Part shown: positions 43,943-54,910 of the stretch, in pieces
How positions within the stretch are numbered: the stretch's first letter is position 1
Layout of the letters: each line of letters starts with the position of its first letter
DNA from: Anadara kagoshimensis
Lineage: Eukaryota > Mollusca > Bivalvia > Arcoida > Arcidae
Length of the DNA: 64,000 bases
Direction of reading: 5' to 3'
Assembly: GCA_021292105.1 (NCBI GenBank)
Contig: CM037869.1
Coordinates: forward strand, 48,181,077 to 48,245,076
Made by a program: the position numbers and the translations under genes
The notes under the pieces: generated by a model
Databases searched by the model: none
The model's input: only the letters and a program-made list of their open reading frames with translations
What the model was told of the DNA's origin: nothing

Positions 43943-44693
43943 ATCTTCTGTTACACAGGACCCCTTTATCTTAAGTCAGTGTGTGCCAAACTTTCAAAAT
44001 GATTAATGGACATTCGGTCTGGTAAACCTAGAAACTTTACTAGACCGTAAAGTTTTTTACTGGACCAAAAATTCTTCAATAAAAAGAAAACAATTATTCG
44101 GTTTTGTAAATATTTACTTATTTTCTCCTTTAAAACGGAAAGCTACGGGAGGCACAGCAGTGTGTGCATTTCATTACACATTTCTCCTCGTCAAATTGCA
44201 ACCATGGTCGCCCCTCCATCCAATGCTGCTTAAATTTTCTTTCACGTTTTCTTCATAATTTGCACCTCCTGTTGCTTTCCGTTTTATTGGTTTTATTGGT
44301 TTCCCTGGAATAGCTCCTGGAACGTACATTTTTGTAATAACGGAAGTCGGATGGCAATAATAAAATTCGAGTTGAATCGGAACTATAAATCCGAATTTTT
44401 GGCACTCTCTATTTTCCGAACTGGTTACCGGACATACGGTCCGGAAAAATCTGATTTTTTATCGGACCAGTGGTAATTTTATCGGACTTGTCCGACGGTC
44501 CGACGAAGTTTGGCACACACTGTTAAGTTCCCATTCAGGAAAAAAATTGTGACTTTCATTTCGTAATGTTGAGTGCTTGGCGAAAGAACAGTCACTACCC
44601 ACTTTCAAGTCTTGGGTCAGACCCGGTTAGGGTTCAATCCCACTACCTCCCACTTATGGAACAAGCACTCGAGCAACTGAGCTACCCCACTGG
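43943..44693 (-). mobile_element. SINE-A interrupted by a DNA transposon
   Basis: Left piece 43943-43976 (TTACACAGGACCCCTTTATC TTAAGT) and right piece 44523-44693 (TTAAGTTCCCATTCAGG to the tRNA head CACTCGAGCAACTGAGCTAC). The junction rebuilds the SINE-A phrase GTTTATTTTAAGTTCCCATC. Confidence 0.8.
43977..44522. mobile_element. Non-autonomous DNA transposon, CAGTGTGTGCCAAACTT ends
   Basis: 546 bp. Both ends read CAGTGTGTGCCAAACTT inward (17 bp perfect). It is bounded by TTAAGT at 43971-43976 and 44523-44528. Subterminal regions repeat GGTCCG/CGGAC motifs (ACGGTCCGG, TCGGACCAG, TCGGACTTG, ACGGTCCG). CAGTG ends resemble hAT, but the visible target duplication is 6 bp, not 8. No transposase. 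Confidence 0.85.
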
Positions 44694-45359
44694 TCACAAT
44701 GTATTGGGTAGATAATCATATATGAATATTCATAATAAAAGGTCAAGCAGACAGGTCAATGTTGTCTGTCCTATACTGTTATACTGTTAGTGTTTGATAT
44801 TCTTGACATTGCACTGAGTGGCACAGCTTAGGACATAGGACCGTGTGGCAGGTGAAGCTAGCTAGACCCTTTTGGAACCTCTATTTATTTAAGAACCAAT
44901 TCCTTGTAGAAAGAATTAAACATGGGGTGCTAGCTAATCACTGGTCAGTTTATAATGCACACACTGTCAGTCTACTCTTGCAAAAAGTACAGTACAGACC
45001 GGTCAATAGTTAAACACTGAAAAGGAGTCAGAGCTTGACTGCCGAGTGGCCAAGTCACTCAAAAAACTGCTGAGATATAGCTAACATGAGATGGTTGCTA
45101 ATTCTGCACTGATGTTAGCTTAATGTTAAACTTTCAACAGGCCTGTACTTTAAGTTTGAGATTAATATAATGTCTTAAGATTTGTGAAATTCTAAGTAGA
45201 CCCTGAATGTAAAAAATGCAAAAGTATTTGCAAGGAGTTTGTCAGCTATTTAAAATAATCTCAATATTTTCTTTTACTCAACCTTCAAACTTGGATTGTT
45301 CAATTATCAACTAGACTTTCAGTACCAACATTTATTATCTCTGACGGAAAAAGGAGCTT

Positions 45360-46195
45360 CAGTGGCCAAGTTGTCTAAAGCATACACTTACAGGTCATAT
45401 TGCCTCTTAATGTCTAGGTTTGAATACCACTTGTTTGACAAATTTTAGTGTGAGAAAGTTTGTCAGTTTTCTTTGCCAAAGGCTGGTGAATCCTAACATT
45501 ACCCATGTATTGGATCTTCCAATATCGTTTTTCCAAATAAAAGGTCAAGCAGACAGGTCATTGTTGTCTGTCTATACCAATGTATTAAGTGGATCCCCCA
45601 ATATCGTTTTTCCAAATGAAAGGTCAAGCAGACAGGTCATTGTTGTCTGCCTATACCAATGTATTAAGTGGATCCCCCAATATCGTTTTTCCAAATGAAA
45701 GGTCAAGCAGACAGGTTATTTTTGTCTGCCTATACCAATGTATTAAGTGGATCCCCCAATATCGTTTTTCCAAATGAAAGGTCAAGCAGACAGGTTATTT
45801 TTGTCTGCCTATACCAATGTATTAAGTGGATCCCCCAATATCGTTTTTCCAAATGAAAGGTCAAGCAGACAGGCTATTTTTGTCTGCCTATACCAATGTA
45901 TTGAGTGGATCCCCCCAATATCGTTTTTCCAAATGAAAGGTCAAGCAGACAGGCTATTTTTGTCTGCCTATACCAATGTATTGAGTGGATCCCCCCAATA
46001 TCGTTTTTCCAAATGAAAGGCCAAGCAGAGAGGTCATTGTTGTCTGCCCTATACTGATATACAGTTGGTGTTTGATATTCTTGGTCTGAATCTAGGCATT
46101 CCGGTTTTCTCTACCATCCTTGAACTGACCCCTTCTGTATAAGTGCAAAAATCTTTACTGGGGCATAAAACTCTATTACTCCACTCTGAAGGATA
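45360..46195 (+). mobile_element. SINE-C interrupted by a MITE-derived tandem array
   Basis: Left part 45360-45490 (AGTGGCCAAGTTGTCTAAAG, AGTGTGAGAAAGTTTGTCAG). Right part 46080-46195 (GGTTTTCTCTACCATCCTTG, AACTGACCCC, TATAAGTGCAAAAATCTTTA, ACTGGGGCATAAAACTCTAT). The halves fit the SINE-C order. Confidence 0.7.
45500..46075. repeat. 79-bp tandem repeat, 7 copies, derived from an M2 end
   Basis: AATATCGTTTTTCCAAATGA, AAGGTCAAGCAGACAGGTTA, TTTTTGTCTGCCTATACCAA, TGTATTAAGTGGATCCCCC; unit starts at 45521, 45600, 45679, 45758, 45837, 45917 and 45997. The middle of the unit equals the right end of MITE M2 (AAAGGTCAAG..GTCTGCCTATACCAATG). Four overlapping 62-92 aa frames are shadows. Confidence 0.95.
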
Positions 46196-46411
46196 AACAG
46201 GATTTGATTATACATTTATTACCACTACACAATCATACACAGTACAGACCTAGTTCTCTATACAATAAAGATGTATGATATATAATGTGAAATGTCACAG
46301 TTATTATTGACTGACTTTAACATTAGACCATCTTACAAATGTCAACTTTTATCTATCTGCAAAATTACAGTACACTTCCTAGTTAGGCCACATTAAATTA
46401 ATCTCCTTAGT

Positions 46412-46900
46412 TTCTAGCTCACCTGGTCAAATGTCAAATCAGATATTATTTTCCATTTGTGTTTTATAATGTATTTTATGATTTATTGAAGTAGAATGTT
46501 TCTGTAAAAATTTTGACATTGATGTTTTCAATTTTGAAGGTTTTTAAGCATTTCAACTTACCATTATTTATCAGATGAAGACATCAGGCGATTGGGACTA
46601 TTGATTTATTCCTATCCACCCTTCTTTATACCCTCTGTAAGCTAGTGGAGGGGGATGGGGGTTATATAGGAATTGTCCATGTAAAATCCTGTCTGGGCCA
46701 TATCTCATAATTGCATTGGACAACTATCATAAAACTTTACATGAATAATCCACATGAATAATCATCGCCCAAAGGCAAGTCTTGACCTTTTCAATTCATA
46801 TTGAAAAGGTCAAGGTCAATATTAAACCCTTTACATGTTTTTGGCAGGGGGTATTTGGCTCTTACATGTCTCAAGAGACAGTTCTAGTTTGTAACTTGTC
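46412..46900 (+). repeat. AGCTCACCTG-family remnant
   Basis: CTAGCTCACCTGGTCAAATG at the left; GGCCATATCTCATAATTGCA and AACTATCATAAAACTTTACA further right resemble the unit grammar of the GTCC-led arrays. Contains AAAGGTCAAGGTCAAT (46806-46820). Confidence 0.5.
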
Positions 46901-47159
46901 CCAGATTTTGTAGCTTATTTGTATCTTATAACAAATCTGAAGTAACAAGTGCTTCTAAATAAAGAAATATAATTTGTTTTGCAACAGTCTCTTAATAAAT
47001 TAATTGAATGAAAATCTACTAATTATTCACAGTAAAATCTAGATTCATTATCATCATTGATTCAGTCAAATTTTAGTTTTATAAGTGTTTAGCAATAAAA
47101 TGATATTGCCATATAATGAAAAATATAAAAGAAATAGATTTTTGAGCTTTATATATATA

Positions 47160-47455
47160 GTGTTGGTTGAATGTTTCTTAACGTCGCATCAGCAATTTTT
47201 CAGCTATTTGCAACAAAAACTATTTTATTAATCTCTATGGATTGATCTATGAACAATTTCGTGTATGCATGTAAAGTCTGAGTGTGTTGTATGGTTTGCC
47301 TTGTCCATTATACTGATACCAAGTGAATCAATAAAGACCAACGACAAGGAAAATTCACTTTAACCACATGTGGTCCGAGCGGGACTCGAACTCACAGCGA
47401 TGAAAAACCCTGGATTTGAAGACTGACCTCTTATCCATTAAGCCAATACGGCCTC
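47160..47455 (-). mobile_element. SINE-B
   Basis: Reverse copy: TTGGTTGAATGTTTCTTAAC, ATCAGCAATTTTTCAGCTAT, ATCTCTATGGATTGATCTAT, ACCACATGTGGTCCGAGCGG, GACTCGAACTCACAGCGATG (B-box region) and TTATCCATTAAGCCAATACG (A-box region). Confidence 0.9.
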
Positions 47456-48352
47456 CTTTATATAGTGAAGTAACAAGCAAGGTGGCAATTAAAGTTATCA
47501 AGGGACATTATAACTAGGTTAAACTGTATTATGGTTTAAGGTTGCAGGTGATTGAAGAATTAAAGCATATGTAACATTTAAACTGTAATTGATGAATTTC
47601 CATACACAGAGAATAATCTTGCAAAAAAAAATTGTGGAATGCTTTATTAATCTTTACAAATAAATAAATAAATTAATTAATATAAAAATAAAATACTTGT
47701 AAATAAATAAATAAAGGAATATAAAAATGAAAAACAACAATCTCCTTGCTACTGATCCTGATTTCAGAGAATAAATTGACCAATAAAAAAGACAAACCAG
47801 TCAGTACTGTCTGTCACATGACAACATCATTGTGATTCATGAGTCTATGAATCTAACAACTCTCAGAAGTAATTAATTGTTGATAATAAAGTTCTTTTAT
47901 TGTCCATCTTTATTTGTCTTTATTTGTACACAGATTTTTATAATCCTGTTATACAGATCAAGTCAGAAATCTATATTATAGGGTTATTGAACTGATATTG
48001 TGAAATATTTTCCAGAGTTGACTCGACATTTGTACGAGCTTGTGAAATATTTCCCTATATAATATATAATAACTAATATATAAACTATATTAACTATATA
48101 ATAATTTTATATATGGTCTGATCAGTTTCCTGACCAGTGTTCTTATTATTGTTTAGGGTCAAATATTTCTGGTGCTGTGTGTTTAGCTACTGTAAACGTA
48201 TTTAGTTTTGGGTGTATATATTTCCGAGGTATATGAAATTTAGAAATTTCTGCGTAGTTAAATTTTCGTGTTTTTAAATATGCACTATATCACAATAAGC
48301 ATAACTGAATTTTCTCTCAGTAATAATTTTTGCTCAAAACTGTGAAAAAAAG
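47456..48352. other. Intron 3 stretch, AT-rich
   Basis: TAAATAAATAAAT-type low complexity at 47655-47715; otherwise no feature recognised. Confidence 0.55.
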
Positions 48353-48615
48353 CTTCTTTATGGAAGGACGTGGGTTCAAACCCCCGCTAGAGTTTGACCA
48401 AGACTTGAAAATAGATAGTGACTATTCCTTTGCCAAGCACTTGGCATTTAGAAATCAAAATCACATTGTCATTTGGAAGATACCTTAAAAATTGACGCCC
48501 TATGCCACGGCAGAACCTTCCTGCACATTGCCCTTAGTTCTCTGCAGAGGTAAAAATTCCTGAAACTCACCTATACCTGGGGACATCTTGATATAAGCGA
48601 AATATTCTTGACTTG
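48353..48615 (+). mobile_element. SINE-A in unit 1, head truncated
   Basis: Starts inside the tRNA head (GCTTCTTTATGGAAGGACG) and runs to GATATAAGCGAAATATTCTT. The A box was lost at the duplication or breakpoint. Confidence 0.8.
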
Positions 48616-48682
48616 GATGTCAGTTCAACCCCATTCAATTAGTCTATAAAGTAAAAATTTCATGGATCCCATGAATTAATAT

Positions 48683-49060
48683 GAGAGTGTGGTGGCCTAG
48701 TGGATAAGATACCAGTCTTCAAACCCAGGGTCTCTCACTGTTGTGAGTTCCAGTCCTGTTCAGACCACAGACTACATGTGGGAAAGTGGATTTCCTTGCC
48801 GTTTGCCTTTACTGATTTACCTTGTATCAGTATAATGGACTGGGGGAGTGGTACCCTTGTCTGCAGCATACTGACTCTGTGAGCTAGCACGTTAAAGTCG
48901 CCCTGAGTGTGTGCTAGTACAAGGCAGACCATACAGCACACTCGCACTTCACAAGCATACACAAAATTGTTCATAGATTAATCCATAGAGATTTATAAAA
49001 TAGTTCTCATCACGAATAGCTGAAAAATTGTGATGTTAAGCAACATTCAACCAACCAACA
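48683..49060 (+). mobile_element. SINE-B in unit 1, full length
   Basis: A-box region GTGGCCTAGTGGATAAGATA, B-box region GTGAGTTCCAGTCCTG, ACCACAGACTACATGTGGGA, body, AATAGCTGAAAAATTGTGAT, GTTAAGCAACATTCAACCAA. Confidence 0.88.
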
Positions 49061-49567
49061 CTTATACAAACTTTAGGTGCATATAGGTCAACAATCAAGT
49101 TTACAGGAACAGAGTTTTCTTTTCAAATATTGTTTCTACCCCATATCTTCCATATTTATAATGGGTGGATTTTGATCAAACTTAATACAAATATAAACCA
49201 ATACAAGAGGATGTGTTACATTTCAAAATTAGGTGCATAAGTCAAATATTAGAGATAACAACTTGGCAAAGTAGGGGTGTGGGGGTGTGGGGGGGGGGGT
49301 AATTTCTCTTAAGAGTCTGCTCTAGTTTATGTTTTTCATTTTTAGACTGTCACTAATCAATCATAAAAATGAATTCACATTAAAATTGGTTTTAGATCTA
49401 TATTGGATCACTTAATCTTGATGGAACGGCAAGGGATTTCACCTGTAGCAATCACCAATATAGAAAGACCACCTCCCAATAAGTACCAATGTTAAAAAGT
49501 CTATTTGCTTCATGGTTTAAACTAAATAGATCCTTTATATAAAGACCACATGTCTATAAAGTATTAT

Positions 49568-49865
49568 ACACCACTACAGTGCTTAGTTGGTAGAGTGCTT
49601 GCTTCTTTATGGGAGGTTGTGGGTTCAAACCCCGGCTAGGGTCTGACCAAGACTTGAAAATAGTTAGTGACTGTTCCTTTGCCCAGCACTTGGCATTTAG
49701 GAATCAAGGTCACATTGTCATTTGGAAGATACCTTAAAAATTGAATTGCCCTATGTCACGTCAGAACCTCCCTGCACATTGCCCGTAGTTCTCTACAAAG
49801 GTAAAAATTCCTGCAACTTCATCTGGAGACATCTTGATATAAGCAAAATATTCTTGACTTGGATG
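49568..49865 (+). mobile_element. SINE-A in unit 2
   Basis: Complete head (CAGTGCTTAGTTGGTAGAGT, GTGGGTTCAAACCCCGG) to GATATAAGCAAAATATTCTT. Confidence 0.88.
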
Positions 49866-49929
49866 TCAGTTCAACCCCATTCAATTAGTCTATAAAGTAA
49901 AAATTTCATAGATCCCATGAATTAATATG

Positions 49930-50236
49930 AGACCGCGGTGGCCTAGTGGATAAGACACCAGTCTTCAAACCCAGGGTCTCTCACTGTTGTGAGTTCCAGT
50001 CCTGCTCAGACCACATGTGGGAGTGGTACGCTTGTCTGCGGCGTACTGACTCTGTGAGTTAGCATGGTAAAGTCGCCCTGAGTGTGTGCTAGTACAAGGC
50101 AGACCATACAGCACACTCGCACTTCACAAGCATACACAAAATTGTTCATAGATTAATCCATAGAGATTTATAAAATAGTTCTCATCACGAATAGCTGAAA
50201 AATTGTGATGTTAAGCAACATTCAACCAACCAACAC
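49930..50236 (+). mobile_element. SINE-B in unit 2, internal deletion
   Basis: Identical layout to unit 1, lacking about 65 bases between CCACATGTGGGA and GTGGTACGCTTGTC. Confidence 0.88.
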
Positions 50237-50713
50237 TTATACAAACTTTAGGTGCATATAGGTCAACAATCAAGTTTACAGGAACAGAGTTTTCTTTTCA
50301 AATATTGTTTCTACCCCATATCTTCCATATTTTATAATGGGTGGATTTTGATCAAACTTAATACAAATATAAACCAATACAAGAGGATGTGTTACATTTC
50401 AAAATTAGGTGCATAAGTCAAATATTAGAGATAACAACTTGGCAAAGTAGGGGTGTGGGGGTGTGGGGGGGGGTAATTTCTCTTAAGAGTCTGCTCTAGT
50501 TTGTGTTTTTCATTTTTAGACTGTCACTAATCAATCATAAAAATGAATTCACATTAAAATTGGTTTTAGATCTATATTGGATCACTTAATCTTGATGGAA
50601 TGTCAAAAGTTTATATATGTGATTCAAAGCTACCTAAACTTCTGCTTGTATATAAAATTAGAATTGGACACCTATTTAAGATGTTATAGTATAATTTTCT
50701 GTAGCAACCACCG

Positions 50714-50915
50714 GTATATAAAGACCACCTCCCAATAAATACCAATGTTATAAAGTCCAATATCCTCTATATAAAGACCACCTCCCAATAAATACCAATG
50801 TTATAAAGTCCAATATCCTCTATATAAAGACCACCTCCCAATAAATACCAATGTTATAAAGTCTATTTGCTCCATGTTTTAAACTAAAATATCCTCTATA
50901 TAAAGACCACATATA
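50714..50915. repeat. 53-bp tandem repeat, ~3.5 copies
   Basis: ATAAAGACCACCTCCCAATA, AATACCAATGTTATAAAGTC, CAATATCCTCTAT. Unit 1 of the segmental duplication holds only one diverged copy (49455-49560), so this array expanded in unit 2. Confidence 0.93.
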
Positions 50916-50917
50916 CC

Positions 50918-51205
50918 ACTACGGTGCTTAGTTGGTAGAGTGCTTGCTTCTTTATGGGAGGTTGTGGGTTCAAACCCTGGCTAGGGTCTGACCAAGACCA
51001 AGACCAAGACTGCCCAGCACTTGGCATTTAGGAATCAAGGTCATATTGTCATTTGGAAGATACCTTAAAAATTGAATTGCCCTATGTCATGGCAGAACCT
51101 CCCTGCACATTCCCCATAGTTCTCTACAAAGGTAAAAATTCCTGCAACTTCACCTATATCTGGTGACATCTTGATATAAGTGAAATATTCTTGACTGTGA
51201 TGAAA
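50918..51205 (+). mobile_element. SINE-A in partial unit 3
   Basis: Head GTGCTTAGTTGGTAGAGTGC and GTGGGTTCAAACCCTGG; GACCAAGACCAAGACCAAGA replaces part of the body; 3' end GATATAAGTGAAATATTCTT. Confidence 0.88.
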
Positions 51206-51924
51206 AAACCCATCTAATCAATTACTCAATCAATTGGTCTATAAAGTAAAAATTTGATGGATCCCATGAATTAATGGTCTTTATACTCAGATTTTTACTG
51301 TATTTTAAAGTTTCCTCTACTAAATGGTTTTAAGATACATATTACTAAGTAATCAATATTACAGACACTAGGATATGGGGATCAGATTAATAGCTTTGAC
51401 ATGTGGAAGGCAAATATACAGCAGCTACACTTCATGGGGTTTATAGTGGTATAATTAGGTGTGTTTTAAATGTCTCGGGAATAACCCAGCTTGTCAAGCT
51501 TGATATAGGTCTAAAATGGGTGTTAAAAGTTCTATGGTTTACGAGAAATGTACTTTATCTCTCAGCATCATCATGATGGAACAACTAATACATTTTTGAG
51601 TGTTAAGTGATGTATACTTAAAACTGAATTAAAACCAAATTTTAACACACAGCTCTCCATCAAACTAAATTTGATAGGATATATAGTTACATGGTTTCAT
51701 ATGTCTGTCTGTTTCTGTATGTAAAAAATTATGTCCATTCCATAACTCATTGCTGCTTTAGAGAAATTTAATGAAACATCACACAAATGTTCTCCCTGGT
51801 CCAAAGGTCATAATGAACGAATGTCATAATATGTTAAAGGTCAAGGTCACTAAAGATAGGGGTATTATTTACTCATGGAGAATTCTAGTTTGAATTATTT
51901 TTGTGCTGTATGCAATTTCAAAAC

Positions 51925-52495
51925 TTTCAGTATGAGTAATACAGGTCAAGTTTGAATGTAAGTTATATAGGTCAAGTTTGAATGTAAGTTATATATAGGT
52001 CAAGTTTGAATGTAAGTTATATAGGTCAAGTTTGAACCTAAGTAATATAGGTCAAGTGTGAATATGAGTAATATATATAGGTCAAGTTTAAATGCAAGTT
52101 ATATATAGGTCAAGTTTGAATGTAAGTTATATAGGTCAAGTTTGAATGTGAGTTATATATAGGTCAAGTTTGAATGTAAGTTATACAGGTCAAGTATGAA
52201 TGCGAGTAATATAGGTCAAGTTTGAATGTAAGTTCTATATAGGTCGAATTTGAATGTAAGTTATATAGGTCAAGTTTAAATGTAAGTAATGTAGGTCAAG
52301 TTTGAATGTAAGTTATATATAGGTCAAGTTTGAATGTGAGTATTACAGGTCAAGTTTGAATGTGAGTTATATATAGGTCAAGTTTGAATGTAAGTTATAT
52401 AGGTCAAGTTTGAATGTGAGTATTACAGGTCAAGCTTGAATGTGAGTTATACAGGTCTTTTGAAATGTGAGTTATATAGGTCAAGTTTGAATTTG
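51925..52495. repeat. ~26-bp tandem repeat, ~21 copies, AGGTCA in every unit
   Basis: Units of the form TATAGGTCAAGTTTGAATGT AAGTTA with variable TA number. About 14 of the 21 units read ATATAGGTCA. It ends 277 bases upstream of exon 4. Confidence 0.92.
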
Positions 52496-52771
52496 GCTTA
52501 AATTTTCCAATTTTACCACTAAATTCCCCAAGACAAATGAAGTAAAATCTAGTTGTCCTTACCTACAAAAAATTCAAATATTATCATAATATAACATCTT
52601 TGCAGTGGGGATTCTAGGTTCCTAGCTATTCCATGCATGTCATAATGCTGTTTGCTTTATTTAAGAATTTCAGTTTCACAAATTTTATAGGCAAAAGGTA
52701 GCTTTTTAGTGTAACAGATTGCTATTTATTGAATTGTTTTGTCTCACATGAACTTTATTTTATATTTTCAG

Positions 52772-52849
52772 CATGGATGGAGCTGATCTTTGTTTTGAGA
52801 TTGTTAAAAGAGCATCCATGGGTTTTGTTTACAGTGAGGCTGTTGCTAG
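52772..52849 (+). CDS. CASK: CASK coding exon 4: alpha-D/alpha-E region
   Basis: 78 bases between TATATTTTCAG and GTAAGT. The first base finishes the tyrosine begun in exon 3; then [20 protein letters not shown] and SEAVA, ending two bases into a serine codon (human residues 94-119). [14 protein letters not shown] is characteristic of CASK. The only notable change from human is SM for DA before GFVY. Retention of intron 4 would give a stop at once (AGG TAA). A decayed copy of the exon's end follows at 52861. Confidence 0.97.
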
Positions 52850-52860
52850 GTAAGTCCAGA

Positions 52861-52905
52861 CATGGATGGGTTTTGTTTATATTGAGACTGTTGTAGGTGA
52901 TTCCA
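52861..52905 (+). pseudogene. Decayed tandem copy of the 3' end of CASK exon 4 and its donor
   Basis: CATGGATGGGTTTTGTTTAT, ATTGAGACTGTTGT, AGGTGATTCCA aligns with 52813-52857 (CATCCATGGGTTTTGTTTAC, AGTGAGGCTGTTGCT, AGGTAAGTCCA) at a 48-base offset. The copied donor has mutated from GTAAGT to GTGATT, and the region is two bases shorter, so it is out of frame. Confidence 0.75.
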
Positions 52906-53099
52906 AAAAAAACTTGGTTTAATCATTAAAACCCTTAGTGTGTCACCCTTATGACATAGTCCAGCTCGATGCAAATGAGAATGGCTTTTTTCTGTGCCAT
53001 AGGCTTTTGTAGGTTTCCTTGATACCAGGGCAGTCTTTTGAAAAACAAATGCCTCCTGTTCCCAACAATTTCTAACATTTGACCTTGTGACCTGGAACC

Positions 53100-53330
53100 T
53101 TGACCTATGCACCTACATTACTTTACACAATGTCTTATATTGTTTTATATTTTCCAAGTTTGATCAAAATCCATCCACAGACATGAGAGATATGGAGCAG
53201 ATATTTGGACGAATGACCAGACAGACAGAGTGACAGACAGACAGACAGACAGATGGATAAATTGAGCAGCAGATAGACAGGATGATTCCTATATATCCCC
53301 TTTAACTTTGTTTAATGAACCCAGCGGCTT
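53100..53330. repeat. Mollusc-type dispersed repeat with (GACA)n
   Basis: TTTCCAAGTTTGATCAAAAT, CCATCCACAGACATGAGAGA, then GACAGACAGACAGACAGAC (53219-53252) and TTCCTATATATCCCCTTTAA. Related in grammar to the GTCC-led arrays, opposite orientation. Confidence 0.6.
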
Positions 53331-54547
53331 GTCATCTTGATCTGCAACATTGCAGGCTAGTACTCTAACTTGATTACTTTAATCAGTTGATCAGTTGGCT
53401 GTATCATATCGACTGCAGCCAATAACAAATTTTTCAGTCACAAATTTCCTTCTCCTTTTGTATACTACAGGGTATCAAATATTTTGTTGAAAAAATCAAA
53501 ATCAAATTGAACTAAATCAAAAATGAAGCCTATTGATTTAAAAAGTATTAATTTGACGACAATGTATTAGATTTTATTGATATTTTGAATTTATGTTAAT
53601 ATTGATTAATCTAATGAAGCCTTTTAACAACTGTGTCCTTCAAACATCTACACAGTATACGATAGGATACAAAATGTTTATTGATAAAACTTCAAATATC
53701 CATTAACCTGATGATAAAGTAAATAAAATCTGATTTAGTCTTAAATTAAAAAGGGGTAAATCCCTGATAAAACACAGTAGTATTCATTTAAAAATTGTCC
53801 ATGATAATGATATAAATATTTGGGAAAAATAATTAAAACCTTAAATTGAAATTTTCCACTTTCCTTCACCATCCCAAAACTGACCTCCTGGATATAAGTG
53901 TAAGATTCTTGACTTTGGTCAACATAAAACACCATTACGCCACTCTCCACTTCAAGCTGTCATATGGAGAAAAATCAAAAGTCATGTTATTATTGTTATA
54001 ACATCCTTTATAACTAATATAAAAGTACACATTACTGTGCCATTGATTTCTAATTTACAAATCTTGGAAAAATGTGTCTGCATGATTTTGACAATGACAG
54101 AGATCGGCTGACATCTAGCTAAAATTGGTAGGCTAAACACATATTTATTTTGATTTGAAAACACCATTTAAAAATTAAAACAAATACACGTTTTTTTACA
54201 AGACTGAGACAATGACATTTATTTTAAAGAAAAATATGTCTGCCTGATATTGACGATGAATGACTTGACCGACGTCCAGCTGATATAAGCTAATATTTTC
54301 CGACAGTAATTTAATAGTAGTTCTTTCTTCGCATCAGAGAGGTGATAAGCCTCATCAATCAATAGAGATATACTCCATCAAATTAATGACAACTACCCAT
54401 CAGCCTCGGCTCTCTCGACGGCTCACTCGACGCTCGGTCAACCTTTAAATTGAACATACAAGTACCAATAATATTATTTTTATTTCTTGGAATAAAATAT
54501 TGATGTTACAAAGGTAAACACTTACTGGAGTATAAAAGCTCTGCAAA
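53290..54547. other. Intron 4 stretch, one SINE-C tail
   Basis: 53858-53950 (+) is a SINE-C 3' end (TGGATATAAGTGTAAGATTC, TTGACTTTGG, ATAAAACACCATTACGCCAC). Nothing else recognised. Confidence 0.55.
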
Positions 54548-54727
54548 TAATGAAGTGGCTTAATGGTCTAAAACACTGGCTTACATACAGACCACGGCTA
54601 GCATCTATTACTGCCTGGGTTAGAATCCAGCTCGGTCGGTTCTAGTGTGAGAAAGCTTGTCAGTTCACTTTCCTAAGAATGGTGATTCCTTCCAGACCCT
54701 TCTGTTTAAGGCAGGTTTGACTGTACT
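54548..54727 (+). mobile_element. SINE-C 5' part joined to an M1 end
   Basis: Head AAGTGGCTTAATGGTCTAAA, B-box-like GGGTTAGAATCCAGC, TAGTGTGAGAAAGCTTGTCA; after CCAGACCCTTCTG it switches to TTTAAGGCAGGTTTGACTGT A, the terminus of MITE M1. Confidence 0.7.
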
Positions 54728-54910
54728 TTATATCAATTGCTGTTTTTGTTAAATGTTGCTTAACATCACATCAGCAATTTTTCAGCTATTTGCAACGGGA
54801 ACTACTTTATTAATCTCTATGGATTAATCTATGAACAAGTCCATGTATGCATGTGAAGTGCAAGTGTTTTATGGTCTGCCTTGTACTAGCCCACACTTTG
54901 GTGACTTTAA

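Larger units (their letters stand above)
48353..51285 (+). repeat. Tandem segmental duplication: two units of ~1.24 and ~1.35 kb plus a partial third
   Basis: Unit 1 48353-49591, unit 2 49592-50941, partial unit 3 50942-51285. Each full unit is SINE-A, then SINE-B, then a shared unique block (TACAAACTTTAGGTGCATAT to GGATCACTTAATCTTGATGG), then ATAAAGACCACCTCCCAATA repeats. Units 1 and 2 are nearly identical from 48650 to 49430, apart from a ~65-base gap in unit 2's SINE-B and G-run length. Confidence 0.92.

Noticed and set aside
43570-44002. Long repetitive open frames on both strands (up to 124 aa)
   Set aside because: They are translations of a 27-bp tandem repeat; the period is a multiple of three and the frame is open on both strands.
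45420-46016. Four overlapping repetitive frames (PISFFQMKGQADR...)
   Set aside because: Translation of the 79-bp MITE-derived array; the 79-bp period shifts frame each unit.
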